From VBOC01 sp964512655 (GTDB lineage Bacteria; Bacteroidota; Ignavibacteria; UBA10030; SZUA-254): 64,000 bases of DNA. The position numbers and the translations under genes were made by a program. The first letter of the stretch is position 1; each line of letters starts with the position of its first letter. Shown in pieces: positions 44,727 to 52,490 of this stretch. The stretch covers positions 1 to 64,000 of the forward strand of contig CAZEJT010000008.1 in the NCBI GenBank assembly GCA_964512655.1, read 5' to 3'. A model generated the notes under the pieces. The model was not told the DNA's origin, ran no database searches, and saw nothing but the letters and a program-made list of their open reading frames with translations.

Positions 44727-45487
44727 AACAAAAACGTACCGATGAACACTCCGGCGTTGATCATCCAACCTTTGCCGCTGACGTTATCGGGCACGCCCAC
44801 AAGATCGTACCGGTCGTCCATCTTCCAGTCCCCGCCGGTCATTTCCAGATAGCTTGCACCCCCCCGCACTTCAAGCCACCGCAGAAGCGCAAATTCGACG
44901 TTCAGCGAAGGCTGGATGACGAAAAAGGAGCCCGAGAGCTTCGTCGAATACTCCTGCGCGGCCGTCCCGTTCCCGAAGTCGGTCCACACGTTGTCCCAGC
45001 GCTTCACCAGGCCGTCGTCGCGCGACATCTTGATATCAACGCTTCCTCCCCCGATCAGGGCCCCTACCGCGACATCGAGGCGAGGAACTACGGGTATCAC
45101 ATAATCGATCGAGGCGCCGTTGAATCCTGCCGAGAGGTCCACATAGCGCCTGGTATTCCCCTGCACGGAGAGAGATTTCTTTGTCCCCCCCATTCCCATG
45201 TAGCCGACGCGAAGGTTCGGGATCACCATGATGTACCCGTAGCCCTGTCCGCCGAAGAGGGCCATCGTATTGTTGTCGAATGGCGCAGAGTTCGAGCTTC
45301 CCAGGACCTGGTTCAGCGCATCAAGATTCAGGAAGAGAAAGCTGGTAGTGAATCCCACCGCCCCGCCGATCTTCGCCGCTCCGCCGTGCCGGGGCGGCGG
45401 AAGGGGTTCTTCCTCCTCTTCCTGGGCAATGAGAGACGAGACGGAGAGGAGGATTACGAGGCATAGGGCGACCGTCAACCGCGGCAT
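44723..45487 (-). CDS. Putative outer-membrane beta-barrel protein (254 residues)
   Basis: No named family recognised. A signal peptide (LTVALCLVILLSVSSLIAQ) is followed by an acidic/proline stretch (EEEEEPLPPP). Strand-rich glycine-aromatic sequence then continues to the end (GAVGFTTSFLFLNLDALN, SLNVEFALLRWLEVRGGASYLEM), closing with GVFIGTFLF. The final phenylalanine and alternating strands suggest a small barrel of about eight to ten strands. It is transcribed alone and convergent to the CoA ligase. Confidence 0.75.
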   Translation of the reverse strand: MPRLTVALCLVILLSVSSLIAQEEEEEPLPPPRHGGAAKIGGAVGFTTSFLFLNLDALNQVLGSSNSAPFDNNTMALFGGQGYGYIMVIPNLRVGYMGMGGTKKSLSVQGNTRRYVDLSAGFNGASIDYVIPVVPRLDVAVGALIGGGSVDIKMSRDDGLVKRWDNVWTDFGNGTAAQEYSTKLSGSFFVIQPSLNVEFALLRWLEVRGGASYLEMTGGDWKMDDRYDLVGVPDNVSGKGWMINAGVFIGTFLF

Positions 45488-45531
45488 AGAATGATCTCCT
45501 GCAGTGATGTGTGCATGGAAAAAAACTCCAC

Positions 45532-45561
45532 GAATGTAGACAAAGTTCCGGAGAGTTCCAA
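45532..45561 (-). promoter_or_regulatory. Promoter for the 254-residue outer-membrane protein
   Basis: Minus strand TTG (45561..45559), 20-base spacer, TACATTC (45538..45532), about 51 bases before the ATG. Confidence 0.65.
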
Positions 45562-45578
45562 GATGAAGAGACCCGGTA

Positions 45579-45600
45579 ATCGCGGGCGTTAGCTCGCGAT
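45579..45600. repeat. Variant family-A palindrome after moeB-like gene
   Basis: Preceded by CGGTA, it reads ATCGCGGGC-GTT-AGCTCGCGAT with one mismatch in the stem. It abuts the stop codon of the ThiF/rhodanese gene. Loop (GTTA) and left flank resemble family A, while the arms differ. Confidence 0.6.
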
Positions 45601-46763
45601 CAATATTTCTGGACGGCGGGATCGACGCGTTCCGACCAGGCCGTGATGCCCCCGGTCAGGTTTTTCACGTTCCTGAATCCGGCCTTGCGGAGAAGGTCCA
45701 CCGCCTTCGCGCTGCGGCTTCCCATCTTGCAGTGGACAACGATCTCGCGCGAAGGGTCGAGCTCGCCGATCCGCGCGGAGAGTTCGCCGAGGGGGATGAG
45801 GCGCCCTCCCAGGTTTGCAATTTCAAATTCACGCGGTTCGCGCACGTCGAGGATGAAAATCTCCTCCCCGGCGTCGAGGCGCCGCTTCAGTTCTGCCGGC
45901 TCTATCTGCGGAAGAGCGGCCTCTCCGGAGGCGCTCCCCACGCCGCAGAACTGGTCGTAATCGATCAGGCGGTGAATCGTCGGATGCTCTCCGCACACCG
46001 GGCATTCCGGATTCTTGCGAAGGCGGAGCTCGCGAAATTTCAGCGTCACGCCGTCGAAGAGAACCAGACGCCCTACGAGCTGGTCCCCCAGGCCGAGAAT
46101 CAACTTTATTGTCTCCAGCGCCTGGAGCGATCCGATGATTCCGGGAAGAACTCCGAGAACGCCGCCTTCGGCGCAGCTCGGCACCAATCCGGGGGGCGGC
46201 GGGGCGGGATAGAGGCATCGGTAACACGGACCGCGGCTCGCGTCGAACACGCTGAGCTGGCCCTCGAAGCGGAATATGCTCCCGTAGACATTCGGCTTTC
46301 CGAGGATGACGCAGGCGTCGTTGACGAGATAGCGGGTAGGGAAGTTATCGGTTCCGTCCACGACGACGTCGAACTCCCTCAGAATCCCGAGGGCATTCTC
46401 CGAGCTCAGGCGGGTACCGAATGTCTCGATGGTCAGATTGGGGTTGATTCCGTTGAGCCGCTCTTTCGCCGACTCGAGCTTTGGCCTCCCGATGTCCGCG
46501 GTGGAGTGAAGAATCTGGCGCTGGAGGTTCGTCTCATCCACGGCGTCGAAATCGACGATCCCGATTGTCCCGACGCCCGCCGCGGCCAGGTAGAGCCCGA
46601 CGGGAGAACCGAGGCCGCCAGCCCCGATGATCAGGACCCTCGCCGCCTTCAGTTTCAACTGTCCCTCGATGCCCACCTCGGGAATCAGGACATGGCGGCT
46701 GTAGCGGAGAATTTCGGCGTTTGAAAGCGAGGTCCCGGTGTGATTCTCAACTGTGTGAACCAT
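45600..46763 (-). CDS. moeB: ThiF/MoeB-type adenylyltransferase fused to rhodanese (MoeZ/MoeBR-like)
   Basis: E1-like enzyme that adenylates the C-terminal glycine of MoaD/ThiS-type sulfur carriers; the fused rhodanese can supply sulfur. ATP site IIGAGGLGSPVGLYLAAAGVG and DETNLQRQILH lie in residues 40-90. Zinc cysteines are CYRC and CPVC, and a conserved cysteine sits in VPSCAEGGVLGVLPG. The rhodanese domain (from about residue 280) has active-site loop VHCKMGSRSAKA. At 387 residues it is the usual fused length. The promoter -7 box begins 12 bases before the ATG, so the mRNA is likely leaderless. No moa or thi genes are nearby. Confidence 0.93.
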   Translation of the reverse strand: MVHTVENHTGTSLSNAEILRYSRHVLIPEVGIEGQLKLKAARVLIIGAGGLGSPVGLYLAAAGVGTIGIVDFDAVDETNLQRQILHSTADIGRPKLESAKERLNGINPNLTIETFGTRLSSENALGILREFDVVVDGTDNFPTRYLVNDACVILGKPNVYGSIFRFEGQLSVFDASRGPCYRCLYPAPPPPGLVPSCAEGGVLGVLPGIIGSLQALETIKLILGLGDQLVGRLVLFDGVTLKFRELRLRKNPECPVCGEHPTIHRLIDYDQFCGVGSASGEAALPQIEPAELKRRLDAGEEIFILDVREPREFEIANLGGRLIPLGELSARIGELDPSREIVVHCKMGSRSAKAVDLLRKAGFRNVKNLTGGITAWSERVDPAVQKY

Positions 46764-46767
46764 GATA

Positions 46768-46798
46768 ATAATGTAAATGAATGCCCGCCGTTATGCAA
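46768..46798 (-). promoter_or_regulatory. Promoter for moeB-like gene, giving a leaderless mRNA
   Basis: Minus strand TTG (46798..46796), 20-base spacer, TACATTAT (46775..46768). The first T of the -7 box is 12 bases from the ATG at 46763. Confidence 0.65.
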
Positions 46799-46808
46799 CA
46801 AACGCCTC

Positions 46809-46841
46809 GCGGCTTACGTAGCCGCGGGCTTTAGCCCGCGC
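46809..46841. repeat. Two overlapping palindromes, one of family A with altered stem
   Basis: The family-A form reads GTAGC then CGCGGGC-TTTA-GCCCGCG (46818-46841). Its stem differs from the common CGCCGGC at two positions, with matching changes on the other arm. A second palindrome GCGGCT-ACG-type (46809-46825) overlaps its left side. Both lie between the divergent promoters of moeB and the 46915 gene. Confidence 0.75.
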
Positions 46842-46861
46842 ACCGTCCGGGCAGCATTATC

Positions 46862-46892
46862 TTTGCGCGCCCGCACCTGTATTTGTATATTG
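46862..46892 (+). promoter_or_regulatory. Promoter for the 292-residue outer-membrane protein
   Basis: TTTG (46862-46865), 20-base spacer, TATATTG (46886-46892), 29 bases from the first -7 T to the ATG. Confidence 0.7.
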
Positions 46893-46914
46893 CGAAAACT
46901 TTTCGCTGCCCCTC

Positions 46915-47793
46915 ATGAAGAACATTTTGCCTCTGCTCATCGTTCTCCTCGCGCCGCTCAGAGCCGACTCGCAATCCGGGACGGACTCGTCGCCGATCCT
47001 CCGGTTCTGCCCCGGCGGGTTGGTCTTCACTCCCTTGAAGGCAGGCAATCAGGAACCCCGGATGGGGCTGTACAAATTTTCAAGCAGCTCCGGCATGGAC
47101 GTGGAAATCGGCAACACTGCTGAGATCCTCTCTCTCGATCTCCCCTCCTCCGGGCTTACCCTTGCTCTTGGGATAGATTTCTTCGGGAGGGCGTTCGTCA
47201 CAGGTTCGGAAGGCCTGCGCCTTCAGGTCGACGCGCTCGATGGTTTTTTCGGGGGAGATCTCTCCTGCTCCCGTGAGGTCGCGGATGGCATGCTGACGGG
47301 CCGGCTCCGGATTCTTCATCAGAGCTCTCACTTCGTGGACGGCCACCTGTCATCCGGCGGGGACGGTTGGAGTGACGGCCGCCCGCCGATCCCCTATACG
47401 CGGGATTTTGGCGAGCTCACGCTCGGGCATTTCCTGCGGTCGGGCGGATGGAACGCGAGGTATTACGCCGGCCTCTCCTATGCGACGCTCGTTCGCCCCT
47501 CAGAGATTGAGCGATTCGCCTATCTCGCGGGGATAGAGGTCGCCTTCGGCGATGTGATCGGCCCGGTGCTGGGCAAACCTTCGCATATCTACTTCGCATA
47601 CCACCTCGCGCTCGACGGCGCCCCCGCCTATGCGGGTTCGAATCGCCTGCAGCTTGGGGCAAAACTTGGGGAGTGGACAAAAGCGGGTGTAGATCTCTAC
47701 GTAGCGTACTACAACGGGAGGCACATCTTCGGCGAGTACATCGACCGGCGCCTCGACACCTTCGGGGCGGGATTTATGGTCGATTTCTTCTAG
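46915..47793 (+). CDS. Outer-membrane protein, DUF1207-like
   Basis: A 292-residue exported protein with a signal peptide (LPLLIVLLAPLRADSQ). The body is strand-rich: PLKAGNQEPRMGLYKF, LALGIDFFGRAFVTGSEGLRLQVDALDGFFG, LRILHQSSHFVDGHL and ARYYAGLSYATLVRP. It ends FGAGFMVDFF. The order of motifs recalls DUF1207, a family of predicted outer-membrane proteins of unknown function, but I hold that name loosely. The final phenylalanine fits a BAM substrate. It is transcribed alone and convergent with the HD-domain gene. Confidence 0.75.
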   Translation: MKNILPLLIVLLAPLRADSQSGTDSSPILRFCPGGLVFTPLKAGNQEPRMGLYKFSSSSGMDVEIGNTAEILSLDLPSSGLTLALGIDFFGRAFVTGSEGLRLQVDALDGFFGGDLSCSREVADGMLTGRLRILHQSSHFVDGHLSSGGDGWSDGRPPIPYTRDFGELTLGHFLRSGGWNARYYAGLSYATLVRPSEIERFAYLAGIEVAFGDVIGPVLGKPSHIYFAYHLALDGAPAYAGSNRLQLGAKLGEWTKAGVDLYVAYYNGRHIFGEYIDRRLDTFGAGFMVDFF

Positions 47794-47804
47794 GGCTTGG
47801 GAGG

Positions 47805-48353
47805 CTACAGTCCGAGATCGGCAGAGATCGATTTCATCGCGCCGATCACGAATCCGATGTGCTCGTCGATCGGAACGCCAAGCTCCTCGCATCCTCGCGT
47901 GATATCTTCACGGTTGACGTTTCTCGCGAAGCCCTTGTCCTTCAGCTTCTTCTTGACGGATGATACTTCCAGATCGGCGATCTTGTTCGGGCGGATCAGC
48001 GAGCAGGCCATGATGAAGCCGCACAATTCGTCGCATGCGTAGAGCGCCTTCGCCATCCTGGTCTCGCGTGGGACTCCGGTGTATGTGGCGTGTCCCAGGA
48101 TCGCGTTCCGGACGTCGTCCGGGTACCCCTTCTGCCTGAGGATCTCAGATCCCTTGAGCGGATGGTCGGGTGCGTTCGGGTACATCTCGTAATCGAAATC
48201 GTGAAGGAGCCCGGCGATCCCCCATGGTTCCTCCTCTTCGTTCTCCTTCCGCGCGTACGCCCGCATCGCGGCTTCCACGGCGTACATGTGCTTGAGGAGC
48301 GCGTCGCTCTTTGTGTATTCCTTCAGGAGTGTGAGGGCGTCATCCCGGTTCAT
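47805..48353 (-). CDS. HD-domain phosphohydrolase-like protein
   Basis: A 182-residue protein of the HD superfamily. Metal-binding positions are the histidine of KHMYAVEAAMRAYA, the HD pair in AGLLHDFDYE, a following histidine in PDHPLKGSEIL, and a later aspartate in ALYACDELCGF. The family cleaves phosphomono- or diesters of nucleotides; the exact substrate is unknown. The C-terminus (KKKLKDKGFARNVNREDI) is typical of a stand-alone HDIG-type subgroup. It ends 11 bases from the opposite gene. Confidence 0.88.
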   Translation of the reverse strand: MNRDDALTLLKEYTKSDALLKHMYAVEAAMRAYARKENEEEEPWGIAGLLHDFDYEMYPNAPDHPLKGSEILRQKGYPDDVRNAILGHATYTGVPRETRMAKALYACDELCGFIMACSLIRPNKIADLEVSSVKKKLKDKGFARNVNREDITRGCEELGVPIDEHIGFVIGAMKSISADLGL

Positions 48354-48363
48354 GACCGACGTG

Positions 48364-48392
48364 CAAATTAGAAATATTCAGGCAGAAAGCAA
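48364..48392 (-). promoter_or_regulatory. Promoter for the HD-domain gene
   Basis: Minus strand TTG (48392..48390, within TTTTG), 19-base spacer, TAATTTG (48370..48364). The -7 box begins 17 bases before the ATG. Confidence 0.65.
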
Positions 48393-48407
48393 AACCATCT
48401 CCGGCGC

Positions 48408-48457
48408 GTTCGTTCCGCCGCTCCGCGGCGGAACGCATCTTTGGGCGCTCTGCGCCC
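48408..48457. repeat. Composite repeat with two hairpins, sharing borders with 35729-35797
   Basis: Left border GTTCGTTCCGCCGCT (48408-48422). The hairpin GTTCCGCCGC-TCC-GCGGCGGAAC (48412-48434) is followed by right border CATCTTTGGG (48436-48445) and a second hairpin GGGCG-CTCTG-CGCCC (48443-48457). It lies between the two divergent promoters of the HD and methyltransferase genes. Confidence 0.75.
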
Positions 48458-48471
48458 GCGCTTGCCCATTC

Positions 48472-48502
48472 TTTGACTTTCCCTCGATTTGTTCTATATT
48501 CC
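48472..48502 (+). promoter_or_regulatory. Promoter for the O-methyltransferase, giving a leaderless mRNA
   Basis: TTTG (48472-48475), 19-base spacer, TATATTCC (48495-48502). The first -7 T is 12 bases from the ATG at 48507 and there is no ribosome site. Confidence 0.7.
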
Positions 48503-48506
48503 CGAA

Positions 48507-49133
48507 ATGGATATCGTCAACCCGCAGCTCGCAGAGTATCTCCTGAACGTCACGCCGGACCGCGACAATGTGCTCGAAGACATGGAAGAGTACGCACGCG
48601 CAAGGAACTTCCCCATCATCGGCCCGCTCGTTGGAAGAGCCCTCTACCTCCTCGCGCAGACCCGCAAGGCGGCGAGGATTCTCGAACTGGGATCGGGATT
48701 CGGATACTCGGCGTATTGGTTCGCGAAGGCGATCGGCAAGGGAGGGCGTGTGATCTGCACAGACTCGAGCCCTGAAAACTCGGAGCATGCCGAAGCCTAT
48801 TTCCGGCGGGGAAAGATTGCCGGGAAGGTTACGTTCCTCGTGGGAGACGCACTCAGGATTATCGACGACGTCGAGGGACAGTTCGACATCATCTTCAACG
48901 ACATCGATAAGCATCTCTATCCGAAGGCGTTTCGAAAAGCCGTTCCGCGCCTCCGCAAAGGCGGTCTTCTGATCAGCGACAACGTGCTCTGGAGCGGGAG
49001 GGTCCTGAACCAGAAGCCGGACGCGGACACCGCCGGAATCCTAACCTACAACCGGCTGATCTACTCCTCAAAAGAACTCTTCACAACGATCCTCCCGCTC
49101 CGCGACGGCGTTTCCGTCAGTATACGGCGATAG
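48507..49133 (+). CDS. SAM-dependent O-methyltransferase (CCoAOMT-like)
   Basis: A 208-residue class I methyltransferase. Motif I is ILELGSGFGYSAYWFAKAIG, motif II VICTDSSPENSEHAEAYF, and motif IV FDIIFNDIDKHLYPKAFRKAVPRLRKGGLLISDNVLWSGRV, all in the layout of the caffeoyl-CoA/catechol O-methyltransferase family 3. The divalent-metal aspartates appear as D in FNDIDK and SDN. The acceptor is unknown in bacteria of this type. The ATG at 48507 (MDIVNPQLAEYL) is set by a promoter directly in front of it. Confidence 0.9.
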   Translation: MDIVNPQLAEYLLNVTPDRDNVLEDMEEYARARNFPIIGPLVGRALYLLAQTRKAARILELGSGFGYSAYWFAKAIGKGGRVICTDSSPENSEHAEAYFRRGKIAGKVTFLVGDALRIIDDVEGQFDIIFNDIDKHLYPKAFRKAVPRLRKGGLLISDNVLWSGRVLNQKPDADTAGILTYNRLIYSSKELFTTILPLRDGVSVSIRR

Positions 49134-49150
49134 GAGGCGTTTCACTCAGT

Positions 49151-49396
49151 ATGGCGGTAACCATCCTCGCGGCCGCATTCCTCCTCGTGCTCGGCGCGCT
49201 CGCCGCCGCGGGCTTCATGCTGTTTCGGAACGGAGGAACCCGTCAGAGTGCGGGAGAAGGAGAGAAGTGCTCGGTGTGCGGCCGGCGGTTCCAGAGGGCA
49301 CACCTCTTGGAGCGTCAGGTTGGCGACTACCGCTTGCTCAGGTTCTGCCGGGAGTGCATCCTGAGTCTCTACACAGATCTCGGCGTGAAGAATTAG
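49151..49396 (+). CDS. Small membrane-anchored zinc-ribbon protein
   Basis: An 81-residue protein. One N-terminal membrane helix (residues 3-25, VTILAAAFLLVLGALAAAGFML) is followed by a CSVC-x23-CREC pair, a pattern that suggests a zinc-binding ribbon on the cytoplasmic side. I do not recognise the family. It follows the methyltransferase by 17 bases on the same strand and is probably co-transcribed. Confidence 0.7.
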   Translation: MAVTILAAAFLLVLGALAAAGFMLFRNGGTRQSAGEGEKCSVCGRRFQRAHLLERQVGDYRLLRFCRECILSLYTDLGVKN

Positions 49397-49426
49397 CGGT
49401 GGCGCCTTTGGCCCCCGCGCCGCCCC

Positions 49427-50413
49427 CTACCAGTCTTCTTTCTCAAACCGAATCCGGTTCGCGTCGGCGATGACCTTGATGTCATCCATAACGCCCGGGC
49501 TGCCGCAGGTTATGATCACGGTCGTCTTAGGATCGAACCGCCCCAGGAGCCGCTCCCGCTGAAACTTTGCCGGAAGGACCGGTTTCACCGTCTTCTGCAG
49601 GGCTGCGTTGAGCGCCCCGGCTTCGCGTCCTGAAGCCGCCGTATCCGCAATGTCCTGTTCCTCTTTTAACGGCATCCCGAGAATGGAACGGAGGAGGTTA
49701 TTGGCGCGACCTTTTCCCAAATCCGGTTTGTCATAATCGCGCGGAGTGGGGCGGCTGACGGAAGGAACGTAGGCAAAATCGAAACGCCCTGATGCTTCGA
49801 TCCCGAGGAGCTCCGGGTGATACCCCAGCTCCTCGAAGGTCCGGTTCGCGTGGAGGAGCGTATACGATTGAGAAATGCTCCCCCCATTCAGGGCCTCATG
49901 ATCAAGTTGCTTGATCATCGACGCGAAGGGGGCAAGACCTGTGCCCGTCCCGACCATCACGACGTTGCTGAACCCCGCCGCCCTCTTCTCGAGCGTAAAC
50001 TCACCGGCAATCTTGTTGACGTACGAGAGCCTGTTGTCGCTCTCGGGGTCGAGCCTGAAGAGCGACTCCGAGAGGCGCCCCGGCGTCCCGGTCTCGATCA
50101 TCTCGAGGACCACGTAGAATTCCAGGTGGCCGCTGTGGAGCGTTTCGAACGGAGCCGACGAAATCGAGTAGGAGTGAGTGACGGGACCACGTCTGGGATT
50201 CCCGTTCTCGTCGAGATCGTAGACGTACGCCGGCCTGCCGTCGGCCCCCGCGATTTTCTTGGTCAGCCTGCAGCTCTCGCGCGAGAGGGCGATGTATTGC
50301 CCGGCTTTGTACTCGGGGAACCGGTCGCCGGATTCCGGCACGATTCTGAAAATCTCGAGAATGTCGGATAGAGAGCGGCGGTACGTTACGCGGCCGGTTT
50401 TCTTTTCAGCCAT
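49427..50413 (-). CDS. Ferredoxin-NADP reductase-family flavoprotein
   Basis: A 328-residue FAD/NAD(P)H oxidoreductase. The FAD site is in THSYSISSAP (RxYS-like), and KAGQYIALS is the usual barrel strand. The NAD(P) domain begins VVMVGTGTGLAPFASMI, and the C-terminal ITCGSPGVMDDIK is a typical cysteine/glycine motif. An insertion of about 60 residues near 220-290 (GRANNLLRSILGMPLKEEQD onward) is not in the basic family. It is the last gene of the PTPS-folE-SDR-SDR operon, starting just after SDR 1. A role in supplying electrons or reducing pterins is inferred. Confidence 0.85.
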   Translation of the reverse strand: MAEKKTGRVTYRRSLSDILEIFRIVPESGDRFPEYKAGQYIALSRESCRLTKKIAGADGRPAYVYDLDENGNPRRGPVTHSYSISSAPFETLHSGHLEFYVVLEMIETGTPGRLSESLFRLDPESDNRLSYVNKIAGEFTLEKRAAGFSNVVMVGTGTGLAPFASMIKQLDHEALNGGSISQSYTLLHANRTFEELGYHPELLGIEASGRFDFAYVPSVSRPTPRDYDKPDLGKGRANNLLRSILGMPLKEEQDIADTAASGREAGALNAALQKTVKPVLPAKFQRERLLGRFDPKTTVIITCGSPGVMDDIKVIADANRIRFEKEDW

Positions 50414-50418
50414 TCGCG

Positions 50419-51147
50419 CTACCGCTTCGGATTTGTCGGCCGGATGTCGACCTCGCTCACCATCACATGTCGCGGCATTCTGAGAACGTCGGTCACGACG
50501 CGCGCGATCTCCTCCGGTCGGGGAATTTCTCCCCCGCTACGGGGATCGGCCTCCGAATCGCCCCCGAAGCCGGTCGCGACCGAGCCGGGACAGAGCGTGA
50601 TGACCCGGATATTATGCGCGCGCACCTCGAGCATGAGGCATCGTGCAAATCCGATGAGCCCCCACTTTGTGGAACAGTATCCGGACCCTCCAACGAATGC
50701 ATTCTTCCCCGCGAGGGAGGCCATGTTGATGATGTCGCCGGAATTCTGCGAAACCATGTGCGGGATGACGGCCTTCGTGCAGAGGAACACGCCGCGCATG
50801 TTGACCCGCCACATCTTGTCGAATTCCGCGACGGGGAAGTCGGCCACCTTGGCGAAAGACCCGATCCCCGCGTTGTTGACGAGGATGTCGACCGTCCCGA
50901 ATTTCTGAATCGTCTTCGACACCATCGAATTGACGTCGAATTCCTGCGAGATATCCGCGCGGACGGCAAGCGCATGCCTCCCGATCGCATCGATCTCCTT
51001 GGCGGCGGCATTGATCTCGCCCAGGGTGCGCGAGGCGACGACGACGCGCGCCCCCGCCTGCGCAAGCGCGAGGGCGACCGCCTTTCCGATCCCCCTCCCG
51101 GAGCCGGTCACGATGGCAACCTTGTCAGTCAGTTCCACCGCCGGCAT
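50419..51147 (-). CDS. Short-chain dehydrogenase/reductase 1
   Basis: Classical SDR of about 242 residues. Cofactor motif VAIVTGSGRGIGKAVALALA, NNAG in DILVNNAGIG, catalytic serine in INMASLAGK and Y-x3-K in GYCSTKWGL are all present. ASRT at the end of beta-2 suggests NADP preference. The family includes FabG and sepiapterin reductase. The ATG at 51147 is listed; a TTG at 51168 overlaps the preceding gene. It lies in the pterin operon, so a reductase step on pterin side chains is possible. Confidence 0.88.
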   Translation of the reverse strand: MPAVELTDKVAIVTGSGRGIGKAVALALAQAGARVVVASRTLGEINAAAKEIDAIGRHALAVRADISQEFDVNSMVSKTIQKFGTVDILVNNAGIGSFAKVADFPVAEFDKMWRVNMRGVFLCTKAVIPHMVSQNSGDIINMASLAGKNAFVGGSGYCSTKWGLIGFARCLMLEVRAHNIRVITLCPGSVATGFGGDSEADPRSGGEIPRPEEIARVVTDVLRMPRHVMVSEVDIRPTNPKR

Positions 51148-51160
51148 GGGGGATCGGTCA

Positions 51161-51901
51161 TTATTCAATGTCCCCCTTCAACGGGCGGACGACGATCTCG
51201 TCAAGCACGGAATCGGCCGGCATCCTGTACGCGGCGAGCACCGCCTCGGCGACGCTGGAAGGCCGCATCATGCGCCGCGAGTATCTCCTCCGTGTTGCGT
51301 GGCTCCACATCTCTGTTTCGGTGGCACCCGGCATAATGCTGATAACCTTCACCCCGAGGTCCTTCGTCTCCTCCCTGAGGACCCTTCCGAAACCGAGCAT
51401 CCCTGCCTTGGTCGTTGTATAGGCCGCGGAGCCGCCGAACGTCTTGATGGCGGCATTCGAAAGTATATTGAAGACCCAGCCTTCCCTCCGCCTGACCATC
51501 GAGGGGAGAACAGCTTTCACGCAGGCAACCTGCCCCAGAATATTTGTCTCGACGATTGCGGTGAATTCGGCAAGGGATGTGTTCAGGAAGGATTTGAAGA
51601 CGGTGATGCCCGCGCAGTTTACCAGCACGTCGATGTCCCCCCGCTCGCTTCTGATGCGCCCCGCGGCGGCGGCGGCCGAACGGTACTTGCTGATATCGCA
51701 CGGGTAGGAGTAGGCCTCGCCTCCGTCGCGTGAAATCTCACGGACCGCGGTGCGGAGCCTCGCGGTGCTGCGCGCGGAAAGACAGAGAATGCCCCCGATC
51801 GAGGCAAAGTGCGACGCGACCGCGCGCCCGATCCCACGGGAGGCGCCAACGACCCAGACAACAGGCCGGTGAAAGCCGGCGGGATCCGGGCGTTGTGCCA
51901 T
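51161..51901 (-). CDS. Short-chain dehydrogenase/reductase 2 (possible sepiapterin-reductase-like)
   Basis: Classical SDR of about 246 residues. VVWVVGASRGIGRAVASHFA is the cofactor motif, LVNCAGITVF replaces the usual NNAG with NCAG, and SNAAIKTFGGSAAYTTTKAGM carries the Ser/Tyr/Lys set. The SARST stretch points to NADP(H). The ATG at 51901 begins one base after the folE stop (TGATATG). Directly after PTPS and FolE, the last enzyme needed for tetrahydrobiopterin is a sepiapterin reductase, which is an SDR; assignment to this gene or to SDR 1 is inference. Confidence 0.85.
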   Translation of the reverse strand: MAQRPDPAGFHRPVVWVVGASRGIGRAVASHFASIGGILCLSARSTARLRTAVREISRDGGEAYSYPCDISKYRSAAAAAGRIRSERGDIDVLVNCAGITVFKSFLNTSLAEFTAIVETNILGQVACVKAVLPSMVRRREGWVFNILSNAAIKTFGGSAAYTTTKAGMLGFGRVLREETKDLGVKVISIMPGATETEMWSHATRRRYSRRMMRPSSVAEAVLAAYRMPADSVLDEIVVRPLKGDIE

Positions 51902-51902
51902 A

Positions 51903-52490
51903 TCAGGCAAGCTTGCTCGATATCAGATTCAGAAACTCGTTCCGGGTCCGGTCATCCTCGCGGAACGAGCCGAGCATCGCGCTTGTCGTCGCAACGGAAT
52001 TCTGCTTTTCCACCCCCCTCATGATCATGCAGAGGTGGCGGGCTTCGATGACGACGGCCACTCCGTCGGGCTCGAGGACTTCATAGAGAGTATCCGCGAT
52101 CTGGCGCGTCAGCCGCTCCTGCACCTGCAGCCTTCTGCTGAAGACCTCGACGATGCGGGGTAATTTGCTGAGGCCGAGGATTTTTCCGTTGGGGACATAA
52201 GCCACATGGGCCTTCCCGTAGAACGGCAGAAGGTGGTGCTCGCAGAGGCTGAAGAAATCGATATCCTTTACGATGACCATCTCGCTGTACCGCTCGGAGA
52301 AGACCGCCCCGTTCAGGACAGAGCTGATATCCTGGCGGTAGCCGCTCGTGAGGAACTCCAGCGACTTTGCCACCCTCTGAGGGGTCCTGAGGAGCCCCTC
52401 CCGATTCGGGTCTTCGCCCATCATGGCCAGAAGCTCCCTGACCGCCTCTTCGACCTCCGCGTTCTTTAACAGCTGTTCTTCCATCATCAT
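51903..52490 (-). CDS. folE: GTP cyclohydrolase I
   Basis: Zinc enzyme that turns GTP into 7,8-dihydroneopterin triphosphate. Marks: NREGLLRTPQRVAKSLEFLTSGY, the zinc ligands in FFSLCEHHLLPFYGKAHVAYVPNGKILGLSKL and RHLCMIMRGV, and the quaternary motif QVQERLTRQIAD. Length (195) is normal. Three ATG codons in tandem open the gene. The first overlaps the PTPS stop (ATGA); the third (52484) has better spacing to AGAGG. The longer upstream frame is the shadow of the PTPS gene. Confidence 0.95.
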   Translation of the reverse strand: MMMEEQLLKNAEVEEAVRELLAMMGEDPNREGLLRTPQRVAKSLEFLTSGYRQDISSVLNGAVFSERYSEMVIVKDIDFFSLCEHHLLPFYGKAHVAYVPNGKILGLSKLPRIVEVFSRRLQVQERLTRQIADTLYEVLEPDGVAVVIEARHLCMIMRGVEKQNSVATTSAMLGSFREDDRTRNEFLNLISSKLA

